NCBI RefSeq assembly: GCF_001039355.2
Contig: NW_019775397.1
Location: 361,395-425,394 of the forward strand
DNA length: 64,000 bases
Reading direction: 5' to 3'
Source of the DNA: Lingula anatina
Lineage: Eukaryota; Brachiopoda; Lingulata; Lingulida; Lingulidae
How positions within the stretch are numbered: the stretch's first letter is position 1; each line of letters starts with the position of its first letter. This document shows, in pieces, positions 24,106 through 38,300 of the stretch. The position numbers and the translations under genes are program-made. The notes beneath the pieces are model-generated. The model did no database searches. It was not told the DNA's origin and was given only the letters and a program-made list of their open reading frames with translations.

Positions 24106-24849
24106 ATGACGGAGAAAAAAATTCTAGTCTCCCTTGATTTTGATCACACAATCATCGACGACAACAGTGACACACATGTGACAAAGCTGCTGCCCAATGG
24201 AGAAGTCCCGGAAGACACCAAGAGCATGTACAGCAACAAAAACTGGACGCGCTACATGGGCGCCATCTTTGAGGACTTGCATAAGCAAGGAGTCCTAGCA
24301 GCCCAAATTCACAAATGCATGCATGAGATAGAGTTCACCCAGGGTATGACAGAGCTGATCAAATACCTGGGCACCAGTGACAGATTTGAAGTTATCATCA
24401 TATCGGATTCTAATTCCATTTTCATCGATACCATTCTTGAGGCCAGTGACCTGAAACAGTACGTGGATGAAGTCTACACGAATCCGGCAGAGTTTGACTG
24501 CAATGGCTGCCTCAGGATTAATAATTACCACACTCAAGACTGGTGCGACCTCAGCACAATCAACCTCTGCAAGGGACACATTCTGGAAACACATATTGCT
24601 AAGCAGAAATCAAATGGTATTCAGTACCAGAAGATTGCCTATATTGGCGACGGAAGCAATGATCTCTGTGCCTGTTTAAAATTAGGCCAGGATGACCTAA
24701 TTTTTCCCAGGCGTGGATTCAGATTGTTGAAAAAGATTGAAGCAATTAAGGAGTCTAATGGACAAGAAGATGTGCCAATGCCCTTAGAGGCAAGCATACA
24801 CCCATGGGACAATGCTCTCCATATAGAAGAAGTCCTACATAGTCTGTGA
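24106..24849 (+). CDS. PHOSPHO2: HAD-superfamily phosphatase, PHOSPHO1/PHOSPHO2 type
   Basis: One open coding exon of 247 codons, starting at ATG 24106, four bases after an acceptor 'tgtttcag' (24095-24102). The frame runs upstream to 24064, but that part is probably intronic. A likely 5' untranslated exon ends at the donor 'ttag|gtaagc' near 23569. HAD motifs are all present: nucleophile 'DFDHT' (D11, D13), motif II 'SDSNS' (~100), Lys in 'NLCKG' (~156) and metal-binding 'GDGSND' (181-186). Length equals PHOSPHO2 (~241 residues by recall). The family hydrolyses phosphoethanolamine/phosphocholine (PHOSPHO1) or pyridoxal 5'-phosphate (PHOSPHO2), in the cytosol. The single invertebrate-type gene may predate that split, so the substrate is open. 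A possible poly-A signal AATAAA lies at 25509-25514. Confidence 0.88.
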   Translation: MTEKKILVSLDFDHTIIDDNSDTHVTKLLPNGEVPEDTKSMYSNKNWTRYMGAIFEDLHKQGVLAAQIHKCMHEIEFTQGMTELIKYLGTSDRFEVIIISDSNSIFIDTILEASDLKQYVDEVYTNPAEFDCNGCLRINNYHTQDWCDLSTINLCKGHILETHIAKQKSNGIQYQKIAYIGDGSNDLCACLKLGQDDLIFPRRGFRLLKKIEAIKESNGQEDVPMPLEASIHPWDNALHIEEVLHSL

Positions 24850-26164
24850 TATTGTGAATGCTTAGTAAACATAATTGTGATAAACACCTTACTGCTTTAC
24901 ATGTGGAGTCTAGTGAAGTCAAGGGCTTTTGTCAGTTTTCATATCAGATCAATTTAGGGAATGTTTTCAATGAAAAGTTAATCAGCGTAGAATATGTTTA
25001 AGACATTTATCTTATGTTGATGTACTAGTAGACTTATTACACTTGACTTCAAATCTATAGGGAAGCAAGGCATTGGCTTCATTACCATTTCAGGGTTTAG
25101 TTTTTTAGTATTTATTGGTCTTCAAATTTACTGGTACTGTAACTTAAGTGCAATCAATAATTATTTATTTAATATCATCATTTACTAGTGTATTTGGTGC
25201 TACAATTATATAAATTGTTAAAAAGTTGATTTTTTTTCATGATTTTTTGTGGGGACAGACAGTTTTCTTATACTCATTGTGGGTTAAACCTCCAAATTAA
25301 TTAATTAATTATCTAGTCTATCAGTGACTCTGTGTGATATTTTGCTCGTCTGTTGGTGATGCAGTAACAACTGTAACACACAGACTAGAAATTTACTTGC
25401 CAGTGTAAGCAGCCAGAATTAAAAAAAAAAAGAAACTTACAAAAACCATTAGTGATTTTTTCATTTTTGATGTCTTCTTGTTGTTAAAATATTTATTACA
25501 AAAAAATCAATAAAGCGAATGCATGATCAATACCGCTATAATTTTTTCCATGTAAATGTTTTCGTGGCATTTTTAGCGCTTTTGGTTTGAGGCAAGCATT
25601 GTGCTTTATTTTTATGGATCTTCATTTTAATGACCGCTGTTTACACATATTGTTTGTCTGTACCCACCCAAAGTTTCAGGGCCCCTGAAAACTCGTCACT
25701 TTTATCAGCATGCTTCTGTCATTTCTGGCAGACGTAGTGCGGTGAGTCCCAAGAGAGCTTGGAAACGTTAAAGTCTGTGCTAAGTATTCTTTAAGAAACT
25801 CTTCAATAATCTAATTTTTCTTATGTATAAATTGTTAATTGTACAGTAGGATGAAAATTTGTGCAAGTGTTATTATCTCTCTCTTACTTTGTCTCTCTCA
25901 CACACTCTTTCTCGCTCGCTCTCTCTCCCTCACTCACTCTTTCTCACTCCCCCCCCCCCCCCCCCCCCCCCCCTTTATTCAGTCTCTTATGTCACCCCTC
26001 TGTTCAGGTGTATTTTCTTCCATCCATGCATTGGGTGCGTGTACTCGTGACCTTCACCGCAAGTGACCTAGTTTGAGGATATAATACCCCTATGGGCTCT
26101 TCCCTTGCACATTTCATCAGCTCGTAACCAGTAAAGTGGTTTTCTCCTTCACTAGAACAGTACA
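24850..26164 (+). other. PHOSPHO 3' region and PHGDH upstream region
   Basis: Probable 3' UTR of the phosphatase up to the AATAAA at 25509, then spacer. A CT-rich stretch passes into a 25-base C-run (25949-25973). A TATA-like 'tataat' lies at 26080-26085, about 80 bases before the PHGDH ATG. The frames across the CT/C tract are low-complexity artefacts. Confidence 0.5.
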
Positions 26165-28186
26165 ATGGCTCTTACGCTTAAAAAAGTGCTTATTAGTGAT
26201 GAGGTTGATCCCAAATGCGTCCAGATACTTCAAGCAAACGAGGTTGACGTCGTAAAGGACACTAAATTAACAAAAGAGCAACTCATTCAAGAAATCCCGG
26301 TGAGTAGTTTTGTTTACTTTGCGTCTCGACCGCCACGTGATCAAGTATTGCCGGCCGGTGAAAATCACTGCGTTGCATTCTTTCTAGCGCAATTCAAGGG
26401 CTTTTTGAAAATTAATAATTATCACAAACTTCATATTGTGTTAGGTTTATCTTGCGCTTATATTGAAGAGGGACTTCCTTAGGGTAGTTTTCCGACCTAG
26501 TTTGTTATCTTGGTAAACAGTTACAGCTGACAGTGGATAAATGTCAGGGAGGACTTCGTGGACATGTCGTTGGAAAATTTGTGCATGAGTTGTTTAAATG
26601 TAATATAAGGATGAGTTGACGAAATGAGTTGCTCCAGTTCTACATATACTTTGAAATGTAAAAGCAATGATCATAATATAGCTGTACTGTAAATAAACAT
26701 CATTACTGTTTTGCCTAGGCATATCAATATTTTATGGGAAGACGTTTTTTTTTTTTCAATGCCATTTTGAGGAAATAAAATCTTGATATCTTGAACACAG
26801 AAGTTAAACTGGTCTTTAATTGAAATAAAATTCAAATCCTGTACAGAATGCAGCTGAGTGGCTGATGCAATGTTCCCCGTGTACATAGTGTTTATGTAGG
26901 AATTTTTATTTAACTGATTAAATTAAGGCAGACATGCATTGGGGGAGGGGGGGGGGTAGTATAAATTAAGTCACATGTAAGAACAGAATATTTAGGGTGC
27001 AATGGTGGAGTAGTTAATACATTTTAAGAACATTACAGGTCCTATTTATTGAAAATTAAAATTAAGTAAAATTAAAGTCAAGCTATGGGGAAGATCACTA
27101 CTTGCAGGGGATGAGGAGGGGGGGGACCATATATCAGTTATGAGAAGCTGAGACAAGTGATATTTAAAACTTTCTATATTTGTGATGTATGTCAAATTTA
27201 TGAATAATGATACAGTGTAATATATAATTTATATTACCCTTAGCTATATTAAATCGTAATATATATACTTGCATCTAAATTTTGCTCGAAAGAGAGGGGT
27301 TGCATTTGGGGGGGGAGGGGGAGGTATGTGGGTATGTGGATTAATTAATTGTTTTTTGCATAATGCTCCTGCATATATATAAACACATTAAAAAGTTGAT
27401 ACAGAAGGAGACTAATTATACATGTATTGATTCCTTTTTTTAAAACTGAGGTTGGGTGAGGGAGGGGGGGGGGGGGCAGTGCATGAAGACCATCATGATG
27501 TCTGCTATGTAAACTCTCCCTTCAACCTCTCTCCCCTCACCTTCCACAATCTGCCATTGACACAGTTTACAGTCCCTTATTACTGCATGGCCATTTGCAC
27601 CTCTATTTTCCTAAAATCTACCTGTACTGGTCTGGAGCAGAAAATCAGGAATTCGGAATAAAATTGAAAAAAATTGAATTTACCTATTGCGATATTATAC
27701 GTAATATAACAAGACCATGATTTTTTCAATTATTTTTTCATTACTATTCAGAATCAAATATGTTAAAATTTTTTTTTAACAAATCAAAAGTGCTTTTGAA
27801 AACTTGTATAAAAAATCTAATGGCCATGTCAAACAACTAAATTCACACATTCTGAAAAATCTATTAGTCTGAATAGAGAAATTACTGGCCATGGGCATAG
27901 GACTAGTGGCCAACTTCACAGCCTCTATGTTACACCCTTATATTTCTAGAAATATGATGGTCTTATCGTTCGGTCAGCCACAAAAGTTACTGCTGATGTC
28001 ATTGCTGCAGCCAGCAAGCTGAAGATTATCGGCCGCGCTGGCACAGGGGTGGATAATATTGACTGTGATGCTGCCACCAAGAAGGGGATTATTGTGATGA
28101 AGTAAGTATATAAGATATATGTGTGGCCTATATTGCCTAATTTTTTAAATGGAAATTGCAATCATGGCCTGTATCAGGCTGTATGA

Positions 28187-28235
<49 letters not shown>

Positions 28236-29462
28236 TTGACAGAAAAACATTAACTTTGGAGTGTTCCAAAATACTAATAATAATCTTGTTATATTGCTAC
28301 AAAATGCACATCTTATTCTGTGAGAACTGTTTCAATTACATACTCAGCTATATGAATAAAGTAGTCTAAGCACTTGTCTATTTGCCCAACTAGGTGCATT
28401 TAATTAATAATGATTTTGATATTTCACTGTATTTCAGCACGCCAGGGGGTAATACACTGAGTGCAGCAGAGCTAACATGTACCATGGTCTGTGCCCTTAG
28501 CAGGTAGATAATGCCTGTGTGTGTGTGTGTGCGCGCGTGCATGCTTGTATACATGTGTATATATGTGTGTGTCACTGTGTTTGTGTGTATTTGATTGTGA
28601 GCATGTGTGATTGTGTTTGTACTGCTGTCATTGCATGTGTGATATACTCTGTGAGTACTTAACTCTTAACATAAAAGATTTGATTCACCAAAAAGGAATG
28701 AAATTGATTTAATAAATATTGTTTTCAAGAAAGATTTTTTTTTATATAACTGTAGTGTAGGGTAAATCTCCAAAAAAAAAAAAAAAAACATTTTAACTGG
28801 TGTAACCAAACTCTATTTGAAATGTAGTAAAGGCATTCATATTTACATTGCTAACATAACAGAGGTGGATTCCTTATCCTAAAAACATGAAAAAAGGCAT
28901 ATTACAAACTATTGCTTACAAAAATACATGCCCCTCAAGAGTAGAGTTTTTTAAAGTTATTATTTACCCTGCCCTTATATGAGTGTTTAATTCCAAAATT
29001 GTATGATTTTGTTTGCAACTTTAAATAAATAAAATCAGGTCCATATCCATTTTTCAGAGTAACATGATATAGAATAGATATTAGATATATGGAATAAAAA
29101 GGAACTTATTAAGTTCAACTGATCAACCTTATTTCAGGCAAGTTCCGCAAGCCAACGACTCTCTGAGAGCAGGGCGCTGGGACAGGAAGAAATTTATGGG
29201 GTCAGAAATTTTTGGCAAGACCCTCGCCATTGTGGGCTTAGGCAGAATTGGAAAGGAGGTTGCCACTAGGATGCAGTCTTTTGGAATGAGGGTAAGATTA
29301 ACATGCAGTTGCTGATATCCCTTTTTTTTACTTATGGAATGATTGTTCTTGTTGTTTTTTGCTAGTTAAAGATAATGGTGTATTTTGAATAATTTAAATT
29401 ATTTTATTTAAATTTCACATTTTGTCAAAATGTAATCTGTGGGGAAACATATTTTTCAAATG

Positions 29463-29508
<46 letters not shown>

Positions 29509-32500
29509 TGTATTGAGAGAAGTAGGAGATTTCACTCTAAGGAAATTGGAGAAAGCATCATCAGCTGTTACATTTTTTCTTACAGAAGTTAATTGTGTAC
29601 ATGTTGGTTATAAATATAACAACAATGATGTTCATCGTTTTTTAATGTGATTCTTAATTTTTCTTTCATTTTGCAGACGATAGGTTTTGACCCTATCATT
29701 CCAGCTGATGTGGTGGCAGAGTTTGGGGTGGAGTGGATGTCTCTAGAAGAGCTGTGGCCCTTGGCTGATTACATTACTGTGCATACTCCCCTTATACCAA
29801 AAACAAAAAGTAAGTGTAATTTGAATAACTTTGTTTGCAAATTTTTAGATTTTTTAAGCACACCAGTGATGCTCAGATTATCAGTTTCCCAAATGAAAAT
29901 TATAGTGCAATGTCAAGTTGATTTTTTAAAACTTTTATTTTGTCAAAATAAGTCCAGATAGCTGGTCTTTTATACCAGCACATAAAAAGACATCTCCCCT
30001 ACTAGATTTAATTTTTATACTAACTTTTGTTTTCTTTTTTTATAGATATGATAAATGCTGAAGTATTTTCTAAGTGCAAGAAAGGAGTCAAGATAATTAA
30101 CGTTGCCAGGGGTGGAATTGTAGACGAGGAGGCATTGCTGGAAGCACTGAACGCTGGGAAATGTGGCGGGGCAGCTCTTGATGTGTTTATACAGGTTGGT
30201 GAAAATCACAAGTACTGACTTATTATGACTTATTATGACTTATTATTATGACTTATTAGGGGAAATGTTCAAGGAAGTACAATGAAAAGGCATTGTCTTG
30301 GAGAAGGAGAAGGAGAAATGATCACCAGGTTCTCAGTATCAATTTTTTTAGAGCAAATTGTTAAAGGCATACAATAATACAAATATTGAGTGTTTTATGT
30401 CAGAATTTATTAATTGGATTGAGTTTTATTATTGTTACAGTGTTATTACTATGCTGTAGCAAGATGGTTAAACTGATAGCTGTTGTACTTGATTTTTATT
30501 TACTATATTTGAGTTTGAATAACATTTGAACAAAGAAAAAAGTCTTCAATATATTGCACATAAGTGCCATTTATTAGAGAATTACCTAAAATGTAGTAAT
30601 AATCAATTTACTAAATGTTGCTCTTTGAAAACCAAAATTGCTTATATAGCAGTAAATACATTTTCACAATATACTAACAAACTATAGATTTTGATAGCTT
30701 TTTGTATTTTTTCGTGGTACTAAAATATTCAACCAATTCAACATTCAGGAGCCACCAAAAGATTTCACACTGGTACAGCACCCCCTGGTGGTGAGTACGC
30801 CACATCTTGGCGCCAACACAACAGAAGCTCAGTCCAGAGTAGCGGAAGAAATAGCGCAGCAGTTCGTAGATGCTATGCAGGGGAAGAGTTTATTTGGGGC
30901 GGTAAGCTGTAACTGCTGTAAATGTGGACATCAAAACATGTTACAGTATATGTAAAAAATATGTCAATAATGAAAAACTAATAAGTTTCTGGTTGAAACA
31001 AGGTCTTGGAAATTGATAGCAATTCACACAGTTCATATAGCATACGTGCAGGTCCATCTGAAGCAACAATTTAATTTTATTGCCAAGGGTGTGCAAAACC
31101 GTTTTTTTTTTTTGGTTCAGTGAAGACTAATATTTTTATTATCAGTCCTTAAGTTACGCGTCTCACTCTTCCAGTTAAATGCTCAAGCCTTAAGCAATGC
31201 TCTCAGCCCAGCAACTCAACCCTGGGTTACCCTGGGGGAAGCCCTGGGGAGATTGGCAGCATCTCTGGCAGGGGAGGTGAACAGCAATACCCAGGTGCAA
31301 GTTATAACATATGGTGAGTACAGAATGCAGTGTAGACTAATAGAAAATAACATACTAGTAGTGGAATAGCCAGAATGTAAGTGGTGACTTACTGAGGAAT
31401 TATAAGACAAGTCTTAGTAAGACCAGAAGAACGTGAACTAGAGAGAACAGAATAGAAACTATGAGTCTTGTGATGGTCATAGTGCATTTGAGAAGCTATA
31501 AAAATTATCCAGAGAGGACAGAGAAGCAGCTAGTCTATGTGCAATCTTGTGATGGATAAGCATTAGGGAGAAGAATTATAAAGTTTAATTTATATTTTGT
31601 GAAGTTGCTAATGAAGATGTAGGGATCTCGAGACAATAAAACAATTCATCTAAATAGAATATACAAGAATATAGTCTGGAGAGAGAACAGAACTGTAGAA
31701 TTTTGGTTAATAAGGTGAAGCCATAAAGAAATTGATCAATATTGCAGCCATAATAAAGTCAACATTAAATCATAAGCAGATGATAACATTGTGAAACATC
31801 TAACTTGGCTTTCTCTTTAATAAATAAGTTGAGTTAATTTCAGCAAGTTGTCATCAAAGAATTAACTTTAAGGCCCCATGACTCCAGATCTGACCAACTG
31901 TTCCACTTTACATGCACAGAGAAACATAACAAACAACCTGACATATCTTTAGTTCCAAATCAAGTATCTTTATCATGCACAATATTTACATTGTATATAG
32001 TTTAAACCTAAGTGGAATCAGTATGCATGAAACTGTGGCTTCAAATTGTTGTGCAATGTTAACAGGATGTTTTTCTACTTACCAGATTTAAAGCATGCAT
32101 CTGTAGCAGAAATACACATACCTCCATGTACATAGTAAATGATACAAATTTGCTCCCAAATAAAAGCAAATTAAATGTACAAATATTGACTAGATATGAT
32201 TACATAATACCAATGTGGTCTGATAATAAATAAAATTTATGGAATAAGTATCATAGCAAAAGTTGTTTAATTAATACATAAATATTGTTATCTCTCCATT
32301 ACACCTCTTATCTTAAAGAAAGGCATGAAGAAAAAGTTCCAAAGAAATAAATGTACTACATATACTTTTTCTTTCATACATGATATTCTGTGAAGTACAA
32401 TATCACCATCAGGGTTAAATGTTTTGCAGTTCAATTTGTTCATTTCTCAACAAAGAGTTTTGATTTTTACATCTGACAAAAAGTCAGGACATGCAGCCTA

Positions 32501-33941
32501 GCTGAAACGTTCCTATCCTAGGCTAATATAAAAGTGAGTTGATTATCAACTTGGCTGAAATCCATTTGTCATGGATGCTGATGACTTTGTTTGATGCACC
32601 ATATTGAAACAAAGGGTCCTCTCTGCTGCCATCAGGGTTCTGGTCGTTTTTATGTACAGACACAGATGTGTCGCAGTCGCCGTGCACTTTTCAGCGTTAA
32701 TATGATAAGTAGACCACAGTTTTACTTTTTGGCTTTATATTTACAGAGCTGATGGACATTCATAAAATGCAGGTCAAGTTCGAAAATCAGCATGATCGGG
32801 CCATTATTGTAGAAGTTATGCTGTCTTTTCACTTTTCAGCATATATGCAACACTGTTAACACATTTCAAGGAAAACCGATAGGCCTGTTGTCATGAAACT
32901 CACAGGAGTGGTCAATCTTACTAAAGGACAGGTTGAGTTCGAAAATCAGTATAATCGGGCCATTGTTTAGAAGTTATGCTGTTTTTTCACATTTCCTCAG
33001 ATTCAATTCTTAGGCTTGTTAACAGTCTCATTATTTAACTAATAAGATACGTAAAAGTGTTTGTTTTACATTTCCTGCATCTTTACAACATTGTTAGTTG
33101 ATTTTGTAAAAATGATGGTAAACTTGTTATAGTGTATTGTATAATAGAGTTTTTAAAAAATGGAAATTAACTTATATCATTGCAGTTTGTCAGATTCAAT
33201 CATTCACTAAGTCCAGAATCTCAGAATGGAGGAAATTGGACATTTAACACTGTTCTATTGATATTTTTCCCATCTCATCAATTTTTTAAGGTGATCATAT
33301 AAAAATGGCAGTAAACTGTTAATTTTGTTTTATGTTAAAAAAATTGTTAAAAATGGGAAAAAAACTTTTCAGAACAGTGCTGTCTTGTTTACATTTTGGC
33401 ATTTTCAAGTTGTGACTTTGAAGTTCCATGGGCCTGAAGACCTTTGCTAGTCACATTTTCTGAATATCCATGATACTAATATTTTATTATTAAAAATTGA
33501 TGGTCATTATGCTGTTAACCATTATGTAATATTGCATCAAAATAGAAGAATACACAATTTTGGGTGCTGCTGCCATGATGACCATTATGGGAAAACCATG
33601 TTACTTATGATTGCCAAACTTTCAAAAAAGAAATACAGGACTAAAATGCAGCTGGAGTTGGAAAAGCAGTCTAATTGACTTCTTTTTCTGGAAGTTCTAC
33701 ATTTTCAAAGTGTGAACTTGAACTCCCATGGGACTGAAACCTTATGCTTGTTACACATTTTACTTACATTGGTATTACCTGTTGAGCATAATTAAAATTT
33801 GATGTTGAATTTGCAGTTTAACATAATCTACTTTTGCATCAGAATTGACAGTAGCCTATTTTGTTATTTCCTGTTTTTTGTCTGTACATTTGACAGCTTT
33901 TCTGCCTTGTTACAAATAAGTGTGTTTATTGGTGCCACACT

Positions 33942-34018
<77 letters not shown>

Positions 34019-34695
34019 TGACATGTGCACTGAATGAAATCATTTTTAAAATTATTATTTCAGGGTGTGGTATGAAGAAAGCAGGCAGCTACCTTGGTGC
34101 AGCTGTCCTGGTGGGTCTGTTATCAGAGTATTCTGACAATAACCTCAATCTCATCAATGCTCCTCCCCTGGCCAAGGAAAAGGGCATACAGGTATGGTAA
34201 TTACTTATCAAATTTGAGTAAAATTAATTCATTGGTTTATTTTCTAAAAAAAAAATTTGATTATAACATACAAATGAGCTGTTCCAAATGATAATTCAGA
34301 AATTTGATAAGTGCACTGGTTTAGGGCTTAAAAGTACCTTGTTTGTTTTTAGCTTAAAATGTTAAAATAATGGAGTGAAAGTGAGTGAATGAGTTATTGG
34401 AAAATGCCCCCCCTTCCTCAAAAATAAAAAGGCTTACCACTATAACACTGTTTACAATTAATCCAAATAGTAGTAATCAGAAAAACCATTTCAGTATTGT
34501 TTAGAAGTGTAAGAGAAACAAATAATTGAAAATTGAATTTTCAGATATTGTTTGATAATTAGGGACAGCTCATTATTTCAGTCAGTAGGAAGAGGGTGGA
34601 GGAGAAGATGGGGAGCCCTGGACATTTTTAAACAAAAATTGGGGGGGGGGTCTTGGGTTTGAAAATGACAGAAAAGGGGGTCTTGAAAAAAGTTA

Positions 34696-34741
<46 letters not shown>

Positions 34742-35268
34742 TTTAATGTAGTTTTTCTTTAATTTCTAATAAAATTTGCTATGATAGTAAATCTAGAATA
34801 CATATATCTAGACAACGTGTATGCAGAATATATCAACAAACCCAGTCTGATTATATTTCATTATACTTTTAGACTTTCTTTTAATCCTTCTCAAGTTTCC
34901 TTTTATAAAAAGAAGTTATGAAATAAATTCTGTAGTATTTTCTATCTACAGTAAATCCTGCCTTATTATAGAGGCCTGGCCGACATTAAAGAGAAAAATC
35001 AACGTTTGCATTCAGAATTTTTTTTTGTAAAACCATTCAATATGTACATGAATTTTTTTTATTATAGTATCCACAAATAAGAGGAGTGTTTTTGACATAC
35101 TTTTTATTTCATGTTTTCAGATAAACTTAATTAATTAATATGAAATTTTTGACTTTCCATAAAGGCCATAGTGAAAAATATGTATCAATGTATAAACCAC
35201 AGTTTATGTAATTTATATTGAGGTGAGATTTTAATTTTTCAGCAAAATGGATTGATCTCAGAGTGGTC

Positions 35269-35303
<35 letters not shown>

Positions 35304-38300
35304 TTGATCAAAGGCATTTTCTCCTCCAATCCCCCCACCCCACCCTCCATGACTTAAATTAAAATCGGTATCCTAATTTCCTTTTCCATGTATATGCCTT
35401 TCTACTTGAAAATATGACAGTAAACAAAAATGTTCCTTCTTTATTAGCTAACATCGTTTAATTTAATAAAAAAGAATTCAATATATTTTAGTTGTCTACG
35501 TCCCATGAGGAGCAGGTACCTACCCAGCTGGAGTGTCTTGTCTCTGTGGAAGTACAGCAGCAAGGTGGAGCTATTCACCAGGTGGGAGGGTTCGTGTCAG
35601 CAGGAACACCCATGCTGGCTCAGATTAACGGAGCCTCAGTATCAACTCCTGTCTCTCTAGCTGGCAATGTGTTGGTGTACAAGAGTCAGGCCAACCCTCA
35701 GGTGATGCCAGCTGTGGCAGGTAGGTGGAGCCACATAAAGGGTCTTTTTTTACATTCTTAATGCAAATATCACTCCCTTTCAAAATNTGCTACAAGATAA
35801 TTGTTGTGCAGATATTATTTTTGTTGTTTTCATTTACTGCCAGTAATGGCACCTGCCTCCCCATTACCTTCCTCATAAATTCCTTCTTCTAACTTACAAG
35901 TCTTGCCATTCTCTTCACATAATTCTGGATCAGATGGAATTTCCTCATCTGCAAAAAATTTCATTTGAGTAATTTGGTAATATGAAACTTAAAGAAATTA
36001 TGTTGTTTGTATTCATGTATTTTGACCAACTGATACACAAATGAGAATGTACAACTGAAATAGTAATATTTTAAAAGAACAATTGACAATTATTGAAATC
36101 TTATTTTACATGGACTATCTGAAATTAAGTGTGATAATTAAAGTAATGAGAAAAATTCTATGAAAATGATTAATTATGGCCCTTACCATCAGAGAGAGAC
36201 TCGTTCTTGTTGTCACTGTCCTCTGAAAGATAAAATTTACTCAGAGTTTAAAAGATTTTGTATTGTCAGCATGTAAATTTTTCTGTCAGAAAAGTGGAGG
36301 ATGGATCATCAAAGATAACTGTCATGGAAAATATCATGGAATCTGACCTTAAATAGATCATATAAATAGTGTTTATGAAAATACTGTTCTGTTGATAATT
36401 TATTTTCCTAAAAGTCTATAAAATAATGATTGGGAATTATAAAAGAAAGTTTGTTATTGTTACTACATTTTTGCCATTGTCTTACCGTACTAGTATTTTT
36501 AGTTTGTCTGTGACACCTGGAAAGTAGTCAGAAAACACTGTCTAAAGACCAAACTTAATTAATTTAGAAACCTTCAATCTGAGTGATTGTCTTTGACCAA
36601 AATTTAAACAAAAGTGATCACAATTTTAACAATTAAAATAGTACCTCTTTTCCTCTTCCTGCTTGGTGATGAATCCTTTCTGTGGGTATCACACTTGCTT
36701 ATTTCGTCTTCTGTCTTCTGGACAGTTGCACACAGACGTTCAATTCCTGTGCCTTTCAGCAAATCTTGTAAGTATCCATAATTCCCAAGAGCTATTAGAT
36801 TGTTGTTCTCCAAAAGATTAAACAAGGAGAGTCTGTCCAAATTTTCCATGCTTCCTACCCCTAGCTTTCCCCAAAGCTGACGTTTGATCTTTGGTAGGTG
36901 TTCCTTTTCACTGACTTCATCTGCAAGTTTGTTAATAAGATCATTGTGGAGTTGTTGACATGTGCAGGTGCATTGTCTCATATTGGTGTTAAGCCTACTC
37001 GGTCCTGCAATTGGCTTGCTTGACGTCCGGCCCATTATGATGTTTTAGTGTCACAGTTAATACATAATCCTCCTACAATAAATAAAAAACTTGAATTATT
37101 ATACCAGTTGTTTTTAAATTCAGTTGATGTGGTATGTATACCGGTATGTGCACGTGCTGACATTGCACTGAATCCGTGAAGATGGCTCGATTTTGCTGGG
37201 CGACTGTCACATTTTGATGCTACAGTCTCACATAGTTAATTAACTTCCTACAATGTAAATTGGTATAATTTATGATAATAATTATAATATTTATTATAAA
37301 AGTATTAGATCTGAAATGTGTGTGACTTTTCCTCATCAAAACAGATCTAATGAAAAGTGCACAATACATTTCCATTTGGAAATTCCTGACCTCCAAACTA
37401 GATGAGCAATTTTTGTTTCTATTTGTGTCATATATATTCCTGACCTCAATATATTTCATATATCATGAACTTTCGTCATCATATGTGATGTTCTTATATA
37501 TATATATACCATAGTTTACTATGAAAAGCATTTTGAGTAACATTAAATATAAATAATGTCGATATAAAATTTCAGTGTACAAGCCCTACCTTTCTTTCAA
37601 TATGGCTGACTAGACAATACTGTTTTGAAATCAGCTGACTTGTTATAAACTAACAAACCTAATCTTATCTACATGTAGCTGGTAGAACTTGGACCCCATT
37701 ACACTAACGCTATTGTGCATGCATAATATATGTTAATTTATGTGGGAACCTTATGTTTGTAAATTAAAGTCTCTTTTGTGCTATGTGTGTGTGTGGTTAT
37801 TAAGTTACTGAAGTAAAAATGAGAAGTGGGTATATAATGTGCAAAAGGTGATTGGAGAAAGCAAAATAAAACAAATGTAATACTCAGAAAAAGTCCCAAA
37901 GTAGCCTTATCTTGAAAAATTACAGCTGAGGAGAAGTTAGCTCAGATTAACGGAGCCTCAGTATCAACTCCTGTCTCTCTAGCTGGCAATGTGTTGGTGT
38001 ACAAGAGTCAGGCCAACCCTAAGGGCGCATTCCCATAGCTTTTAGACCGATCTATCCCCGTGGGGAGTCTCACTAGTTTACTGTCAGATAATCCAGCTTA
38101 AATGTCCATCCCGCCTACTACAAGCTGTAAGGGGGTAATTAACTTTCGTGCCTGCTCAGCTGACAGCTATTTAGCATGAACCCCCCAGGGAGTTGGGTCG
38201 ATCTAGTTGGATCGATCTTATCTCTGGGATTGGGGTCTAAGGTTATGCCACCGTGGCAGGTAGGTGGAGCCACATACAGGGAGGGTCTTTTTTACATTCT

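Noticed and set aside
25839-26076. Three overlapping frames with poly-Pro/poly-Leu-Ser
   Set aside because: Translations of a CT-rich tract and C25 homopolymer just upstream of PHGDH; not coding.
33799-34200. 133-codon plus-strand frame with a long YIYIYI run
   Set aside because: The run is the (AT)n microsatellite read in frame; the only real coding part is PHGDH exon 9 (34064-34191).
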